A stretch of DNA of 64,000 nucleotides from a bacterium C-53 (GCA_003612525.1 RAZD01000016.1:24193-88192); one strand, 5' to 3'. Shown: positions 42,002-51,135, counted from the stretch's first letter. Numbers and translations: made by a program. The notes: a model not told the origin generated them from the sequence alone.

Positions 42002-42087
42002 GGTATCGCCGCACAGCAAGCACTTGATACCCTACAACAACCCATCCACAAGGGAAAGGATAAATATAATATATCATTCCCTTGTGG
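41999..42087 (+). repeat. Two further inverted repeats before the late region
   Basis: TAGGGTATC/GATACCCTA (41999-42007, 42026-42034) begins in the stop codon of the regulator gene. CCACAAGGGAA/TTCCCTTGTGG (42046-42056, 42077-42087) encloses TATAAT (42065-42070). The second could be an operator around a promoter for the 53-residue gene at 42116. Confidence 0.6.
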
Positions 42088-42115
42088 AAATATCAAGCAG
42101 AAAGGGAATAACGAT

Positions 42116-42277
42116 ATGAATAGCACAGCAGATAAAAGGGCAGTAACACTTACAGAAGATAAAGCGAGAGAGAAAGAAGAACGGGCAGCAGTCCGCCAGC
42201 TTATCAGGACAATGAGTTATGAGGAATTGCATCATATGAGATTCTATGCATATGGTTTAAAGCTATGTAAAAAATAA
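42116..42277 (+). CDS. Small basic/helical phage protein
   Basis: A 53-residue frame (MNSTADKRAVTLTEDKAREK ... LIRTMSYEELHHMRFYAYGL). AAAGGGAATAACGAT precedes the ATG. The C-terminus recalls the micro-proteins at 29625 and 30251 (aromatic-rich helix ending in G-L). Its position just before the late promoter is that of a late activator, but nothing proves this. Confidence 0.5.
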   Translation: MNSTADKRAVTLTEDKAREKEERAAVRQLIRTMSYEELHHMRFYAYGLKLCKK

Positions 42278-42309
42278 AGAAAGTATTATGCAATCTCATA
42301 AAAAAGTAA

Positions 42310-42338
42310 TTGAAACGTAAAAAACTTTATGGTAATAT
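42310..42338 (+). promoter_or_regulatory. Candidate late promoter
   Basis: TTGAAA (42310-42315), 17-bp spacer, TAATAT (42333-42338). Predicted start near 42345. A terminator follows within about 15 to 55 nt, then the packaging genes. Confidence 0.6.
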
Positions 42339-42354
42339 TAAGGCATGAACGAGA

Positions 42355-42402
42355 GAAGAACCAGGTAAGGGTAACTATCCCCTTGCTTAGTTCTTCTTTT
42401 TT
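42355..42402 (+). terminator. Terminator directly behind the late promoter
   Basis: GAAGAAC/GTTCTTC outer stem with an inner GTAAGGG/CCCTTGC-type stem, followed by TTTTTT. A terminator this close to a promoter recalls the lambda pR'-tR' arrangement, where antitermination switches on late genes. Confidence 0.7.
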
Positions 42403-42469
42403 GTTTATTCCTAAACTTCCGCGCGCCGCATGAAACACAGGGCGGCGCGGAAAGAAAGAAGGAAAGTAA

Positions 42470-42934
42470 ATGCTAAAGAAGTTATGCAGTTATCCGGGCT
42501 GCCACAAGGTTATAGAAGACGGGGTTAAGTACTGTGAGAAGCATAGGAACACAGATCGGGAGAAGTACAGAGAGTACAAGCGGCGGCGCATGAAGGACGA
42601 AGAAGAAGCCAAGCGGCAGCAGTTTTATAATAGCAAAGCCTGGGAACTATTCAGAGCAGCAAGGGCAGCGGAACAATTAGGAATAGATATATACGAATAC
42701 TACACTACGGGAAAGATCGTAGCAGCGGAGAACTACCACCACATTCAAGAGATAACAGAAGCCTGGGCGCGGCGGTTGGACGCGGGAAACGCCATAGGGG
42801 TAAGCGAAGCAAACCATAGGCGCATACATACAGAGTATGGACGGAGCTATAAGGCTAAAAAGAAAATGCAAAAGATTTTATATGCTATGTTGGAACGCTT
42901 CTATAGGGAATTTATTCTTGACGGGGGGATATAA
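42470..42934 (+). CDS. HNH endonuclease of the packaging module
   Basis: A 154-residue protein. The N-terminus has a zinc-binding set (CSYPGCHKVIEDGVKYCEKH). The HNH core is AENYHHIQEI followed by NAIGVSEANHRRIHTEYG at about 88-125. In HK97-like phages this nuclease works with the terminase in cos cleavage. It lies directly upstream of terS, so a cos-type packaging site may lie in the 95-bp gap after it. Confidence 0.85.
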   Translation: MLKKLCSYPGCHKVIEDGVKYCEKHRNTDREKYREYKRRRMKDEEEAKRQQFYNSKAWELFRAARAAEQLGIDIYEYYTTGKIVAAENYHHIQEITEAWARRLDAGNAIGVSEANHRRIHTEYGRSYKAKKKMQKILYAMLERFYREFILDGGI

Positions 42935-43029
42935 AAACTTAAAAGCAATTAAAAAAAGTCCCGAGTTCAGGTCGGTGTGAAAAAATAAGCCGATTTTTGC
43001 TATAGGGGGGTGTTAAGGAAGGTGGAGAT

Positions 43030-43443
43030 ATGGCAAAAGATGAAAAGGACAAAGAAAAAAATAAGCCTAAGCCCTGTCCGAAGTGGTTAAATGATGTAGC
43101 AAAAAAAGAGTGGCGCAGGGTGGCTAAGATTTTTGCAGAAGAAGGAAAAGAATTTACAGATAAAGACCTTAAGGCATTGGAAGCCTACTGTATCAATTAT
43201 GCAAAGTGGCAGCAGTGCGAACAGATCATAAACAAAAAGGGATACAGTATGGAAGTAGGGGATAACGGATACGAACAGCAACGACCAGAAGTAAGTATAG
43301 CGAATAAAGCGCAGGCGGAGTTAAGAGCTTGGGCGAAGGAATTAGGTTTAACGCCAGCGGCGCGGCAGCGCATGAAGGAAAACGGAAATACACCGGACAG
43401 CGGTATAGACCCGGAATTAGACGGAATGATAGCACATGATTAA
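43030..43443 (+). CDS. terS: Terminase small subunit (P27 family)
   Basis: A 137-residue protein with the P27-type layout: basic start (KPKPCPKWLNDVAKKEWRRV), helical middle and GLTPAARQRMKENG. It recognises phage DNA for packaging and stimulates the large subunit. It overlaps terL by eight bases. The 95-bp stretch in front is GC-poor with a CCCGAGTTCAGG motif that could belong to the packaging site. Confidence 0.88.
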   Translation: MAKDEKDKEKNKPKPCPKWLNDVAKKEWRRVAKIFAEEGKEFTDKDLKALEAYCINYAKWQQCEQIINKKGYSMEVGDNGYEQQRPEVSIANKAQAELRAWAKELGLTPAARQRMKENGNTPDSGIDPELDGMIAHD

Positions 43444-45055
43444 AAAGGAACTGCTATTAGCTTCCTGGTTGGAGAAGTTACAAAAGAAGTGGGATACAGA
43501 GAAATATTATTACGACGTAGAAGAAGCGGAAAAGATATTTAACTTTGTGTCGAAGTTGACAAATGACAGAGGGGCAAGCCGTAAGTTTGATCTGTTAGAA
43601 TTTCAGTTTGAAATAGTAACGGAGATTCTTTGTGTAAGACGGAGAAGCGACGGCAAGAGAAAACATAGAGAAGCACATATTAACATACCGCGTAAAAATG
43701 GGAAATCATTTTTAGCGGCGATCATTGTAGTGTATTTGTTTTTCTGTCAACGTCATATCTTCGGCGCACTTTTTATTTTAACGGCAAATACGACGAAGCA
43801 AGCCGGGGAGTTATACGCGACAGTCGAACATTTTATAAAGGCAAATAAGACCTTGAGGCGCTATTGCAAAATTACCAGCAGTACAAAAACGATCGTAAGG
43901 AAAGATAACGGCAATAAGCTTATGGTTCTTTCTTCCGACGCTGATAATGCGGACAGCTTTAACGATTATGTAGCGGTGCTAGACGAAATACACCAGGCAA
44001 AAAACGACGAAATGTACGGGAAGCTTAGGACAGGACAAGGCGCATGGGACGAACCGTTAATTATGACGATTACGACGGCTTCCAGCGGAGAAGACCCAAC
44101 TAACCCGGAAATGCAGCTTTATACAATGGCGAAGAAAATAGAAGCCGGAGAAATGGACGACCCCAGCTTTTATTACAGGATATACGAAGCAGACAAGGAA
44201 TGTAACGTAGAAGATGAAGAACAGTGGTATAAGTCTAACCCGGCTTTAGGGATATTTAGAAAACTGGAAGACCTGGCGAACTATGCAAAGCGCATAAGGC
44301 TAATGCCGCTTCAAGAAAATATGTTTCGCCGTATGTTTCTTAATCAGCATGTAGCGTTAGACCATGAACAAGGCGCTATCAATATGGACTTGTGGGACTT
44401 ATGCACGAAGAAAGTAAACCCGGAAGACTTAAAGGGCTGGAAATGCTGGGGCGGCTTAGATTTATCCAGTAAGAACGATATTACAGGCTTTGTGTTGGTG
44501 TTTTATGAAGAAACTACAGGGCGCTTTATCGTGGTTCCGTATCTGTATACGCCGAAGGAAACAGTAGCATACAGGCAGCATAAGGACAATAACCCTTATG
44601 AATACTGGATAAAGAAGGGCGATTTAATAGCATTAGACGGGAAATATATAAATTTTGATAGATTTTTAGATCATGCGACGGAATTAGACGAAGATTACAG
44701 GATAGAACAAATAGGCTTCGACCAGTGGGGAAGCCAAACGATCATAAACCGATTAGAAGAACGCTGGGACGTTATACCACTGGGACAGGGAACTAAAACC
44801 ATGACACAAGTTATAAACGATTTTGAAAACCTGTTAGTAGATGAAAGATTGATTATAGCAGAAAATGAGTGTTTTAGGTTCATGGCGAAAAACTGTATAG
44901 CAGTCTATGACGAAATGTTAGGCGTAAAATACAGCAAGAAGAAGTCTAAATTTAAGATCGACGGTATCATTGCTATGCTTATGGGGCTGCTGCTGTGTAT
45001 CGAAGAAAACGGTATAGAACATTACAACCCGGTGGAATACCTGGACACTATGTAA
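43436..45055 (+). CDS. terL: Terminase large subunit
   Basis: Packaging motor of 539 residues. ATPase: Walker A-like INIPRKNGKSFLAA (about 81-94), Walker B AVLDEIHQAKND and coupling motif ITTASSG. Nuclease: GLDLSSKNDITGFVL, GFDQWGSQ and the C-terminal KKSKFKIDGIIA with acidic residues. Length is normal for the HK97-type Terminase_1 family. It is followed after nine bases by a small membrane protein and the portal. Confidence 0.93.
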   Translation: MIKKELLLASWLEKLQKKWDTEKYYYDVEEAEKIFNFVSKLTNDRGASRKFDLLEFQFEIVTEILCVRRRSDGKRKHREAHINIPRKNGKSFLAAIIVVYLFFCQRHIFGALFILTANTTKQAGELYATVEHFIKANKTLRRYCKITSSTKTIVRKDNGNKLMVLSSDADNADSFNDYVAVLDEIHQAKNDEMYGKLRTGQGAWDEPLIMTITTASSGEDPTNPEMQLYTMAKKIEAGEMDDPSFYYRIYEADKECNVEDEEQWYKSNPALGIFRKLEDLANYAKRIRLMPLQENMFRRMFLNQHVALDHEQGAINMDLWDLCTKKVNPEDLKGWKCWGGLDLSSKNDITGFVLVFYEETTGRFIVVPYLYTPKETVAYRQHKDNNPYEYWIKKGDLIALDGKYINFDRFLDHATELDEDYRIEQIGFDQWGSQTIINRLEERWDVIPLGQGTKTMTQVINDFENLLVDERLIIAENECFRFMAKNCIAVYDEMLGVKYSKKKSKFKIDGIIAMLMGLLLCIEENGIEHYNPVEYLDTM

Positions 45056-45064
45056 GGGGGAAAA

Positions 45065-45247
45065 ATGCTTAAGAAGATTAAAAAAATAAAAAATTTACGG
45101 TTGGTAATTGCGGACGCGATCTTAATAGCTGCCCTGGCTATTGCGTTTGGTGTTACATATGATATTAACAGACACGCGGGGCTATATCTGTTAAGTGCGG
45201 AACTGTTAGCAGCGGCGGTAATGCTGGTTAGGAGTGGTAAAAAATAA
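45065..45247 (+). CDS. Small membrane protein between terL and portal
   Basis: A 60-residue protein with two hydrophobic segments (ILIAALAIAFGVTYDI and LYLLSAELLAAAVMLV). AAGGGGG precedes the ATG, and the stop overlaps the portal start. Small proteins at this place occur in related siphophages without a known role. Confidence 0.6.
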   Translation: MLKKIKKIKNLRLVIADAILIAALAIAFGVTYDINRHAGLYLLSAELLAAAVMLVRSGKK

Positions 45248-46482
45248 TGCTTTTAGATTTTTTGGAAAAACGGGAAGAAGCGGACACAATTCAGATTACA
45301 GACGAAGAAAAGTTATTTTTAAAAGTGTTCGGGATAGAATCAGATCAGCCAGTGGCAGCTATACGGGAAGCAACCTATTTTACCTGTATTAAGAAGTTGT
45401 CGGAAGCCGTAGCAAAAACGCCGCTTTACTTGGTACAGGAAACGGAAACAGGACAGAGAAGGGCAAAGGAAGACCCGTTATACGAACTGTTAAGCTTGCG
45501 CCCAAACCCTTATATGACAGCGGTAGACTTTTGGAAGGCGATAGAAGCAACCAGGCAGCACGAAGGAATAAGCGCCGCTGTAAAGCAGTACGGAAGGAAG
45601 GGGGAAATACTGGCGCTGTACCCCTGTACCGTAGAAGGGATAACCATAGACGACGCGGGCTTGTTAAGATCAAAGCTTAGAAACAAAGTTTTGATTGATT
45701 ACAGGGTAACGGGAAGCAGTATAAGCGAAAGCGGCTTTTATGAGGATTTGCTTATATTTAAAGGATTCACAATGGATGGAATCAACACAAAGCCAGTAAG
45801 GGAGATCGTAAAAAGCACGATCGAAGGACAGATAAAAGCGCAGAATTACTTAAATACGCTTTTTGATAACGGCTTAACTAACAAAATGGTAGTACAGCTT
45901 ACTTCCGACATAAAGGAAAAAAAGGAACTAGGGAAAATACAAGATAAGTTTTCAAGGCTTTACAGCAAGGGAAAACGTATTTTTACAGTTCCGGCAGGAT
46001 TCAGCGTACAGCCTGTTAACTTATCCCTGGCGGACGCACAGTACGAACAGATAAGAAGAATGTCAATAAGTCAGATCGCGGCGCTTTTCGGTATTAAAAT
46101 GTACCAGCTAAACGACCTTAAGGACACAAATAACAATTCATTAGAGCAGCAGCAGTTAAGCTTTTTAGTCGATACGCTGCTTATCATATACGAAGCGATA
46201 GAGCAGGAAGTTACATGGAGTTTATTAACCAAAGAAAAGAGGGCAGCAGGATACAAAGCAAGGCATAACACAAATGTTATTTTAAGGAGTTCGCCGGAAG
46301 TGCAGCAAAAAATATTATGCGGGTATGTGGCGGGCGGAATCATTAAGCCGAATGAAGCCAGGTTAGAACTTGGGCGGCAGACAACGCCGGACGGTGACGA
46401 CCTTATAGTTAATGCCGGAGTATTGAAGCTGAAAGATTTAGGAAAAGATACGAAAGGGGGCGCAGGAAATGCCGATGACTGA
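45247..46482 (+). CDS. HK97-family portal protein
   Basis: A 411-residue portal protein forming the DNA entry ring of the capsid. Family marks: ATYFTCIKKLSEAVAKTPLY near the start, LYELLSLRPNPYMTAVDFWK, MSISQIAALFGIKMYQLND and the C-terminal RLELGRQTTPDGDDL. Length is normal. It overlaps the protease gene. Confidence 0.93.
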   Translation: MLLDFLEKREEADTIQITDEEKLFLKVFGIESDQPVAAIREATYFTCIKKLSEAVAKTPLYLVQETETGQRRAKEDPLYELLSLRPNPYMTAVDFWKAIEATRQHEGISAAVKQYGRKGEILALYPCTVEGITIDDAGLLRSKLRNKVLIDYRVTGSSISESGFYEDLLIFKGFTMDGINTKPVREIVKSTIEGQIKAQNYLNTLFDNGLTNKMVVQLTSDIKEKKELGKIQDKFSRLYSKGKRIFTVPAGFSVQPVNLSLADAQYEQIRRMSISQIAALFGIKMYQLNDLKDTNNNSLEQQQLSFLVDTLLIIYEAIEQEVTWSLLTKEKRAAGYKARHNTNVILRSSPEVQQKILCGYVAGGIIKPNEARLELGRQTTPDGDDLIVNAGVLKLKDLGKDTKGGAGNADD

Positions 46483-47146
46483 AAAGAAGGACGGTGAAAA
46501 GCTGGAACGCCGGAACTATGCAACGTATCAGCAGACGACCTTAGAAGTCAGAAAAGCAGCAGAAGGGGAAGGAAGCAATACGATCGGCGGATATGCCGTT
46601 AAGTATAATACGCCTGTGTTGATTGTAGACCGCTGGGGCGACAAATACTTGGAAGAAATCGCGGCGGGCTGCTTTGATGAAAGCTTGAACAGCAGCAAAG
46701 AAGCGGGAAAGGAAATTAAAGCTTTATGGAATCACGACACAGGAAGACCGTTAGGAAGCACGAAAACGGACACGCTACGCTTTAACCAGGAAGACAAAAG
46801 CGGGTTAGCCTATGATATAGACTTACCTAACAATACCTGGGGAAATGACGTAAGGGAAAGTGTAAGGCGCGGGGACGTTGACGGAAGTAGCTTTGGTTTT
46901 ATCTGCCAGGAAGACAAGTGGAGCAAGGTAGAACATGAAGGCGAACAAATTTACAAAAGAAGTATAGTAAAGGCAGAATTACGGGAAGTAAGCCCTTGCA
47001 CATTTCCGGCTTATGACAGTTCGGAAATAAGCTGTAGAAGCTTTGAGAGGGTGAAGGAAGAAGCAAAAGAGGAAAGCAGGATAGAAAAGCTTAGGTTAGA
47101 AGCGAGACTTTTAGAGATCGCAGAAGAAAACAAAAAGGAGAATTAA
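46469..47146 (+). CDS. HK97-type prohead protease
   Basis: A 225-residue serine protease that matures the prohead. Catalytic His lies in IKALWNHDTGRPLG and catalytic Ser in VDGSSFGFICQ; NTWGNDVRESVRRGD lies between. The C-terminal 40 residues are a Glu/Lys-rich coiled coil and may serve as scaffold. No separate scaffold gene is seen, though the start of the capsid gene has a delta-like coiled coil. Confidence 0.9.
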   Translation: MPMTEKKDGEKLERRNYATYQQTTLEVRKAAEGEGSNTIGGYAVKYNTPVLIVDRWGDKYLEEIAAGCFDESLNSSKEAGKEIKALWNHDTGRPLGSTKTDTLRFNQEDKSGLAYDIDLPNNTWGNDVRESVRRGDVDGSSFGFICQEDKWSKVEHEGEQIYKRSIVKAELREVSPCTFPAYDSSEISCRSFERVKEEAKEESRIEKLRLEARLLEIAEENKKEN

Positions 47147-47150
47147 GGGC

Positions 47151-48260
47151 ATGACAGTACAGGAGTTAAGGGAGTTAATCGGAAAGAAGACAGAGGAAAT
47201 TAACGGCTATTTGGAAAGCCGGGACGCAGACAAGGCGGAAGCTGCCTTAGAGGAAAAAAGGAAATTGCAGAAACTTTTGGCGATCAGGGAAACGGAAGAC
47301 GACGACGAAGCCCAAGAGTTAAGGGCGCAGCGGGAGAGGAAAGGGGAAAAGCGGACGGCAGCAGCAGTAAGTGAGTTACGCGCAGCGGTAAAATATGCGC
47401 TTAAGGGTGCGGGAGCGCTTACAGATGAAGAACGCGCGGCGGTGAATATTGACAATAACGCCGCAATTCTGCCGGAACAGTTCGTAAATGATATACAGGT
47501 ATTGCGCGAAGGCTTCCCCAGCCTTAAGGAACACTGTCACATTGTAAGGGCTACTTCTAATCATGGGAAAATGCCTTTTGCAAAGATCGGCGGAAAGAAG
47601 CTTACTAAGTACAAATCGGGTACAAAGTTAACAGGGGAAGCGGCAAATACGGAAGACATTTCTTACAATATCGAGAATTACGGCGCACTTGTACCGATCG
47701 CCAACGATTTACAGGAAGACGAAGCCGTAAATATCGTCCAGGACGTTATTAAGCCGGATTTTGCGGAAGCTGGGGTGAACAGTGAAAATGATGAAATCTT
47801 ACAGATCGTGGAAACAGCAGCAGTTGACAAGTCGGCGGGAGTTACCGACTGGCGCGGAGTGAAAAAGGTTATTGACGGCGTATTACCGACGCTTCGTGCC
47901 CGGACGATCGTAATTACTAATCTTTCCGGCTATGTGTATTTGCAGTCCCAAGAAGATAAGAACGGGCGTAACCTGGAATTGGTGAAGACGGTAAACGACA
48001 AGGACTATTTTCAGAATAAGCGGCTTATTACGTTGAGTGATGAAGCGATCACAGCGGCAGAAGAAGGGGCGGTAGTCTTCTATGTGGTGAACCTGTACGC
48101 CCTGGTTAAGTTCTTTGAGAGAAAGGGCTATACCGTATCTACGGATAAGTCCGTATTCTTTGAATCGGACGAACTGGCTTTAAAGGTACAGGAACGCTTT
48201 GACTGTGAAAAGCTGGACGATCGGGCGGACTTCAAAGTAGAATTTAAGCCCGCTGCTTAA
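47151..48260 (+). CDS. HK97-fold major capsid protein
   Basis: A 369-residue capsid protein. The first about 90 residues are a helical, charged scaffold (delta-like) domain (LIGKKTEEINGYLESRDADK). The body shows HK97 marks: NNAAILPEQFVNDIQVLRE, LTGEAANTEDISYNIENYGA, VPIANDLQEDEAVNIVQDVI and a VFFESDELALKVQERFDCE end. The protease upstream presumably removes the N-terminal part. Confidence 0.92.
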   Translation: MTVQELRELIGKKTEEINGYLESRDADKAEAALEEKRKLQKLLAIRETEDDDEAQELRAQRERKGEKRTAAAVSELRAAVKYALKGAGALTDEERAAVNIDNNAAILPEQFVNDIQVLREGFPSLKEHCHIVRATSNHGKMPFAKIGGKKLTKYKSGTKLTGEAANTEDISYNIENYGALVPIANDLQEDEAVNIVQDVIKPDFAEAGVNSENDEILQIVETAAVDKSAGVTDWRGVKKVIDGVLPTLRARTIVITNLSGYVYLQSQEDKNGRNLELVKTVNDKDYFQNKRLITLSDEAITAAEEGAVVFYVVNLYALVKFFERKGYTVSTDKSVFFESDELALKVQERFDCEKLDDRADFKVEFKPAA

Positions 48261-48284
48261 TGAGTTTCCGGAAGGGGCGGAAAT

Positions 48285-48605
48285 ATGGCAGAGGAAAAAG
48301 AAATACTTACGCTTCAACAGGCGAAGGACTATTTACGGGTAAGCTATGACGAAGACGACGAAGAAATAGAAGGGCTTATATTGACAGCGGAAGCCTATAT
48401 AGACAGTTGTGTAGGGACTGGATATAAAAACAGGGCAAATTATGAAAGCGACGAAGACTACGAAAAAGGGCGGAGAATTGCCGCCCTGCTTCAAAAGAAG
48501 ATCATTAGCGATATGTACGAAGTGAGGGCTACGACAGTCCGGGTTAATACCAAAACGGACAGTATCACGAAGACCATATTAGACAAGCTGGCGAATGTGG
48601 GGTAG
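48285..48605 (+). CDS. Head-tail connector (gp6-like)
   Basis: A 106-residue protein of the head-tail connector family: LTLQQAKDYLRVSYDEDDEE, IEGLILTAEAYIDSCVG, then IISDMYEVRATTVRVNTKTD. It forms the ring under the portal. Position after the capsid gene is canonical. Confidence 0.88.
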   Translation: MAEEKEILTLQQAKDYLRVSYDEDDEEIEGLILTAEAYIDSCVGTGYKNRANYESDEDYEKGRRIAALLQKKIISDMYEVRATTVRVNTKTDSITKTILDKLANVG

Positions 48606-48610
48606 GGCGT

Positions 48611-48916
48611 ATGTACTTAATGATTCAGAAACGGAAGAAGACCGTAGAAAAGGGACGACCTGTAGAAACCTGGGAAGACTATTTTAAGTGTTGGTGTGAT
48701 GTAAAAAGCCTGTACGGAAAAGAACTGTATGAAGCCCTGGAAGCGAAGTTAGAAAACGTGCTTAACTTTGAAACCCGGTTTTGCGGCAAGCTGGAGGCCC
48801 TTAATACAAAGGAATACCGCGTAAAATGGGGCGAAAGGCTGTTTAACATTATCAATGTAGATTACGGGAAGTATGAGCGCAGAAAGATAGTGTTAAAGGC
48901 ACAGGAAATCATATGA
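48611..48916 (+). CDS. Head closure protein
   Basis: A 101-residue beta-barrel-like protein (Phage_H_T_join/SPP1 gp16-like): GRPVETWEDYFKCWCDVKSL, NFETRFCGKLEALNTKEYRV, FNIINVDYGKYERRKIVLKA. It overlaps the next gene by four bases. Confidence 0.82.
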   Translation: MYLMIQKRKKTVEKGRPVETWEDYFKCWCDVKSLYGKELYEALEAKLENVLNFETRFCGKLEALNTKEYRVKWGERLFNIINVDYGKYERRKIVLKAQEII

Positions 48917-49368
48917 GTTTCAATATTACAATGGAGTTTACGGGGCTTAATGAGATACAGCGGGAAATAGAAAAACTTTCTACGGAATCAGAATTAAAGG
49001 CGCTTAACAAGAAGATCGTAAAAAGAGCCGGGGAGATCGGGCAGCAGGAAGCAAAGAGCCAGATACGAAAGAAGGCATACAGTAAAAACCCTATGAAGTC
49101 GGGCAGAAAGGGCAGCAGGACAGGGAAACACGCGGCGGACAATGTACCTAAGAAGGCTTCTACGCAAAGTGGGAATTATGGGGAACTGATAGGCTGGGAC
49201 AGGGGCGACGTATCCCCATTCTTTTACATGAAATTTCACGAATGGGGAACAAGCATACATAAGCCGAAAGGCTTTATGCTGGACGCGGCTAAACCGACCT
49301 ACGAGGCGCTTAAGAGTATTGCGGAAGAAGAATACGAAAGAGTATTGAAGGAAAAGTTAGGGGGTTAA
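48913..49368 (+). CDS. HK97-gp10-family tail-joining protein
   Basis: A 151-residue protein with the gp10 pattern: NITMEFTGLNEIQREIEKLS, a helical middle, and VSPFFYMKFHEWGTSIHKPK with GFMLDAAKPTYE near the end. It lies between head closure and tail terminator genes, as in other siphophages. Confidence 0.85.
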   Translation: MSFNITMEFTGLNEIQREIEKLSTESELKALNKKIVKRAGEIGQQEAKSQIRKKAYSKNPMKSGRKGSRTGKHAADNVPKKASTQSGNYGELIGWDRGDVSPFFYMKFHEWGTSIHKPKGFMLDAAKPTYEALKSIAEEEYERVLKEKLGG

Positions 49369-49370
49369 GC

Positions 49371-49787
49371 ATGGCAAAATTAAGCGGAGAAGAAAAAGAG
49401 AAGCTTAAGCAGATCATAGAAGCTTACCCGAATAATGAAGACCTGGACTTAACGGCATTTATAGCGGAAGTAATAGGAATTACAGGGATACATACGGAAG
49501 AAGGCTGGTATAACCAGGATATTAACGAGACACACATAACTTTTTACTTTATGAGTGATGAAGATACAGATTTTAGCGAAGATACCAATGAAAGCGAAGA
49601 ATATTACATACAGGTTGATATATGGAGTAAAGAAGACTGTTTTAGGCTTAAGCAGAAGGTTAAACAGTTGCTTAAGAAAGCTGGTTTTACATATTTCACA
49701 GGTAACGACCAGTACGAAAAAGAAACGGGAATCTACCATAAAGCAGCAAGATTTTATTTTGTTATGAATGTGGAAGGAGATAACTAA
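49371..49787 (+). CDS. Tail terminator / completion protein candidate
   Basis: A 138-residue protein. The pattern ESEEYYIQVDIWSKEDCFRL followed by VKQLLKKAGFTYFTG matches tail-terminator folds (DUF3168/gpU-like). It lies directly before the major tail protein. Assignment rests on gene order and this motif. Confidence 0.72.
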   Translation: MAKLSGEEKEKLKQIIEAYPNNEDLDLTAFIAEVIGITGIHTEEGWYNQDINETHITFYFMSDEDTDFSEDTNESEEYYIQVDIWSKEDCFRLKQKVKQLLKKAGFTYFTGNDQYEKETGIYHKAARFYFVMNVEGDN

Positions 49788-49791
49788 CAAA

Positions 49792-50466
49792 ATGGCAAGA
49801 GTAAAGGAAAATGAAAAAACCATTGTACGCAGTCGTTTGGTAGGCTTACGCGATATTTGCGTAGCAGAGGTTACAACAAACGACGAAGACGTATATAAAG
49901 CAGAAGTCCCGGTAAGGCTGGCTAAGGCGCTGGCGGCGACGGTGAAGGATACCTTTAGCGTCGAATACACATACAGCGACGACGAAGTAGAAGATACGGT
50001 AGAGACATACGAAAAAACAGAGATCGAAATTGAGGTTAACAGGATAACGCCGGGCGATTATGCGTTGATCTTCGATACGCTGTATAAGTTTGGCTTCCTG
50101 GTAAAAGCAGAAGGCGACAAGGCTAAGGAAGTGGCGTTAGGTTTCCGGGCAAAGCAGGGTAACGGGAAATATGAATTTAACTGGTACTATTGCGGGAAGG
50201 CGGAACACCCAGACGTAACTTACGAGACGGTAAAGGATAAGAAGACGGCGCAGACGATCAAGCTTAAGTTTACCATGTACGCAAGGAAGAAAGAAGACAT
50301 TATAGACGGGGAAAGAAAGAAGCTTTACGGAATCACCGTAGATGAAAGTAACTTGCTGGAGGAACACACAACGGCAGCGGAAGCTATAGCGGACTGGTTC
50401 GGGGAAGTACAGGAGTACAAGCCCGTACCCGAGAAGGAAGAAGCCGGGGGAGAAACGGGAGCATAA
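49792..50466 (+). CDS. Major tail protein (phi13-type)
   Basis: A 224-residue tail tube protein. ATG 49792 follows GAAGGAGATAACTA; a GTG at 49768 is inside the previous gene and lacks a ribosome site. Marks: VGLRDICVAEVTTNDEDVYK, VNRITPGDYALIFDT, FGFLVKAEGDKAKEVALGF and KLYGITVDESNL. The Pro/Glu-rich end is probably flexible. Confidence 0.85.
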   Translation: MARVKENEKTIVRSRLVGLRDICVAEVTTNDEDVYKAEVPVRLAKALAATVKDTFSVEYTYSDDEVEDTVETYEKTEIEIEVNRITPGDYALIFDTLYKFGFLVKAEGDKAKEVALGFRAKQGNGKYEFNWYYCGKAEHPDVTYETVKDKKTAQTIKLKFTMYARKKEDIIDGERKKLYGITVDESNLLEEHTTAAEAIADWFGEVQEYKPVPEKEEAGGETGA

Positions 50467-50514
50467 AGGCGGGGCGTCATATTCTGACACCCTAAACAAA
50501 GAAAGGGCGATAAC

Positions 50515-51135
50515 ATGAAGATCAGCTTAAGCGGGAAAGAGTACGAAAGCGGAGAAATTACAAGGGAAAAATATAGAAAGTTTGCGGCTGTATATGAAAG
50601 CCTGTTAGGAAAAGAACAGACGGCGCAGACTTTCAGCGACGAAGACTTAGACAACATGGTAGAAGCTATTGTATTAGTCTTTGGAAATCAATTTACTTTT
50701 GATGAAGCGGACGAAGGCTTAGACGAGATCAGCAGCATTATTCTTAATTTCTCACTTATCAACGCGGAAATAATGAATAAGACGGACTTACAGGCGGAAG
50801 CGGTAGCGAAAACCTTAAAGACGAATGTAATTACGATCGGCGGGAAGGAATACGAAAGCGGGAAGATCGGAAGGAAGAAATACAGGGCGTTTAGGGAAGT
50901 GTATAACGACCTGGTAAAGCCGGAAAAGCAGACCTATACAGATGAAGAATTAGACCGTATGGTTATGGCGATTGTAGAAATATATGATAATCAATTTTCT
51001 TTTGAAGCGGCAAACGAAGAATTAACAGACGTTTCACAGATCATTTTTAACTTTGCGCTTATCAACGCAAATATTATAAAACGCTTGGGAGAACAGGCGG
51101 AAGACGCAAAAAAAAATTTGAGTTCACGCGCATAA
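50515..51135 (+). CDS. Tail assembly chaperone (gpG-like) with internal duplication
   Basis: A 206-residue protein made of two tandem copies of one domain: GKEYESGEITREKYRKFAAV...NQFTFDEADEGLDEIS (1-100) and GKEYESGKIGRKKYRAFREV...NQFSFEAANEELTDVS (about 105-200). The end carries A-AAA-AAA at 51108-51114, a standard minus-1 slippery site, and the minus-1 frame is open into the next gene. This is the G/GT chaperone arrangement found between tail tube and tape measure genes. Confidence 0.85.
   Translation: MKISLSGKEYESGEITREKYRKFAAVYESLLGKEQTAQTFSDEDLDNMVEAIVLVFGNQFTFDEADEGLDEISSIILNFSLINAEIMNKTDLQAEAVAKTLKTNVITIGGKEYESGKIGRKKYRAFREVYNDLVKPEKQTYTDEELDRMVMAIVEIYDNQFSFEAANEELTDVSQIIFNFALINANIIKRLGEQAEDAKKNLSSRA
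51108..51114 (+). promoter_or_regulatory. Programmed minus-1 frameshift site for the tail chaperone
   Basis: In the zero frame the codons are GCA AAA AAA AAT TTG. The heptamer A AAA AAA allows both tRNAs to slip back one base. After slipping, AAA TTT GAG TTC continues without a stop to 51674. Confidence 0.82.
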
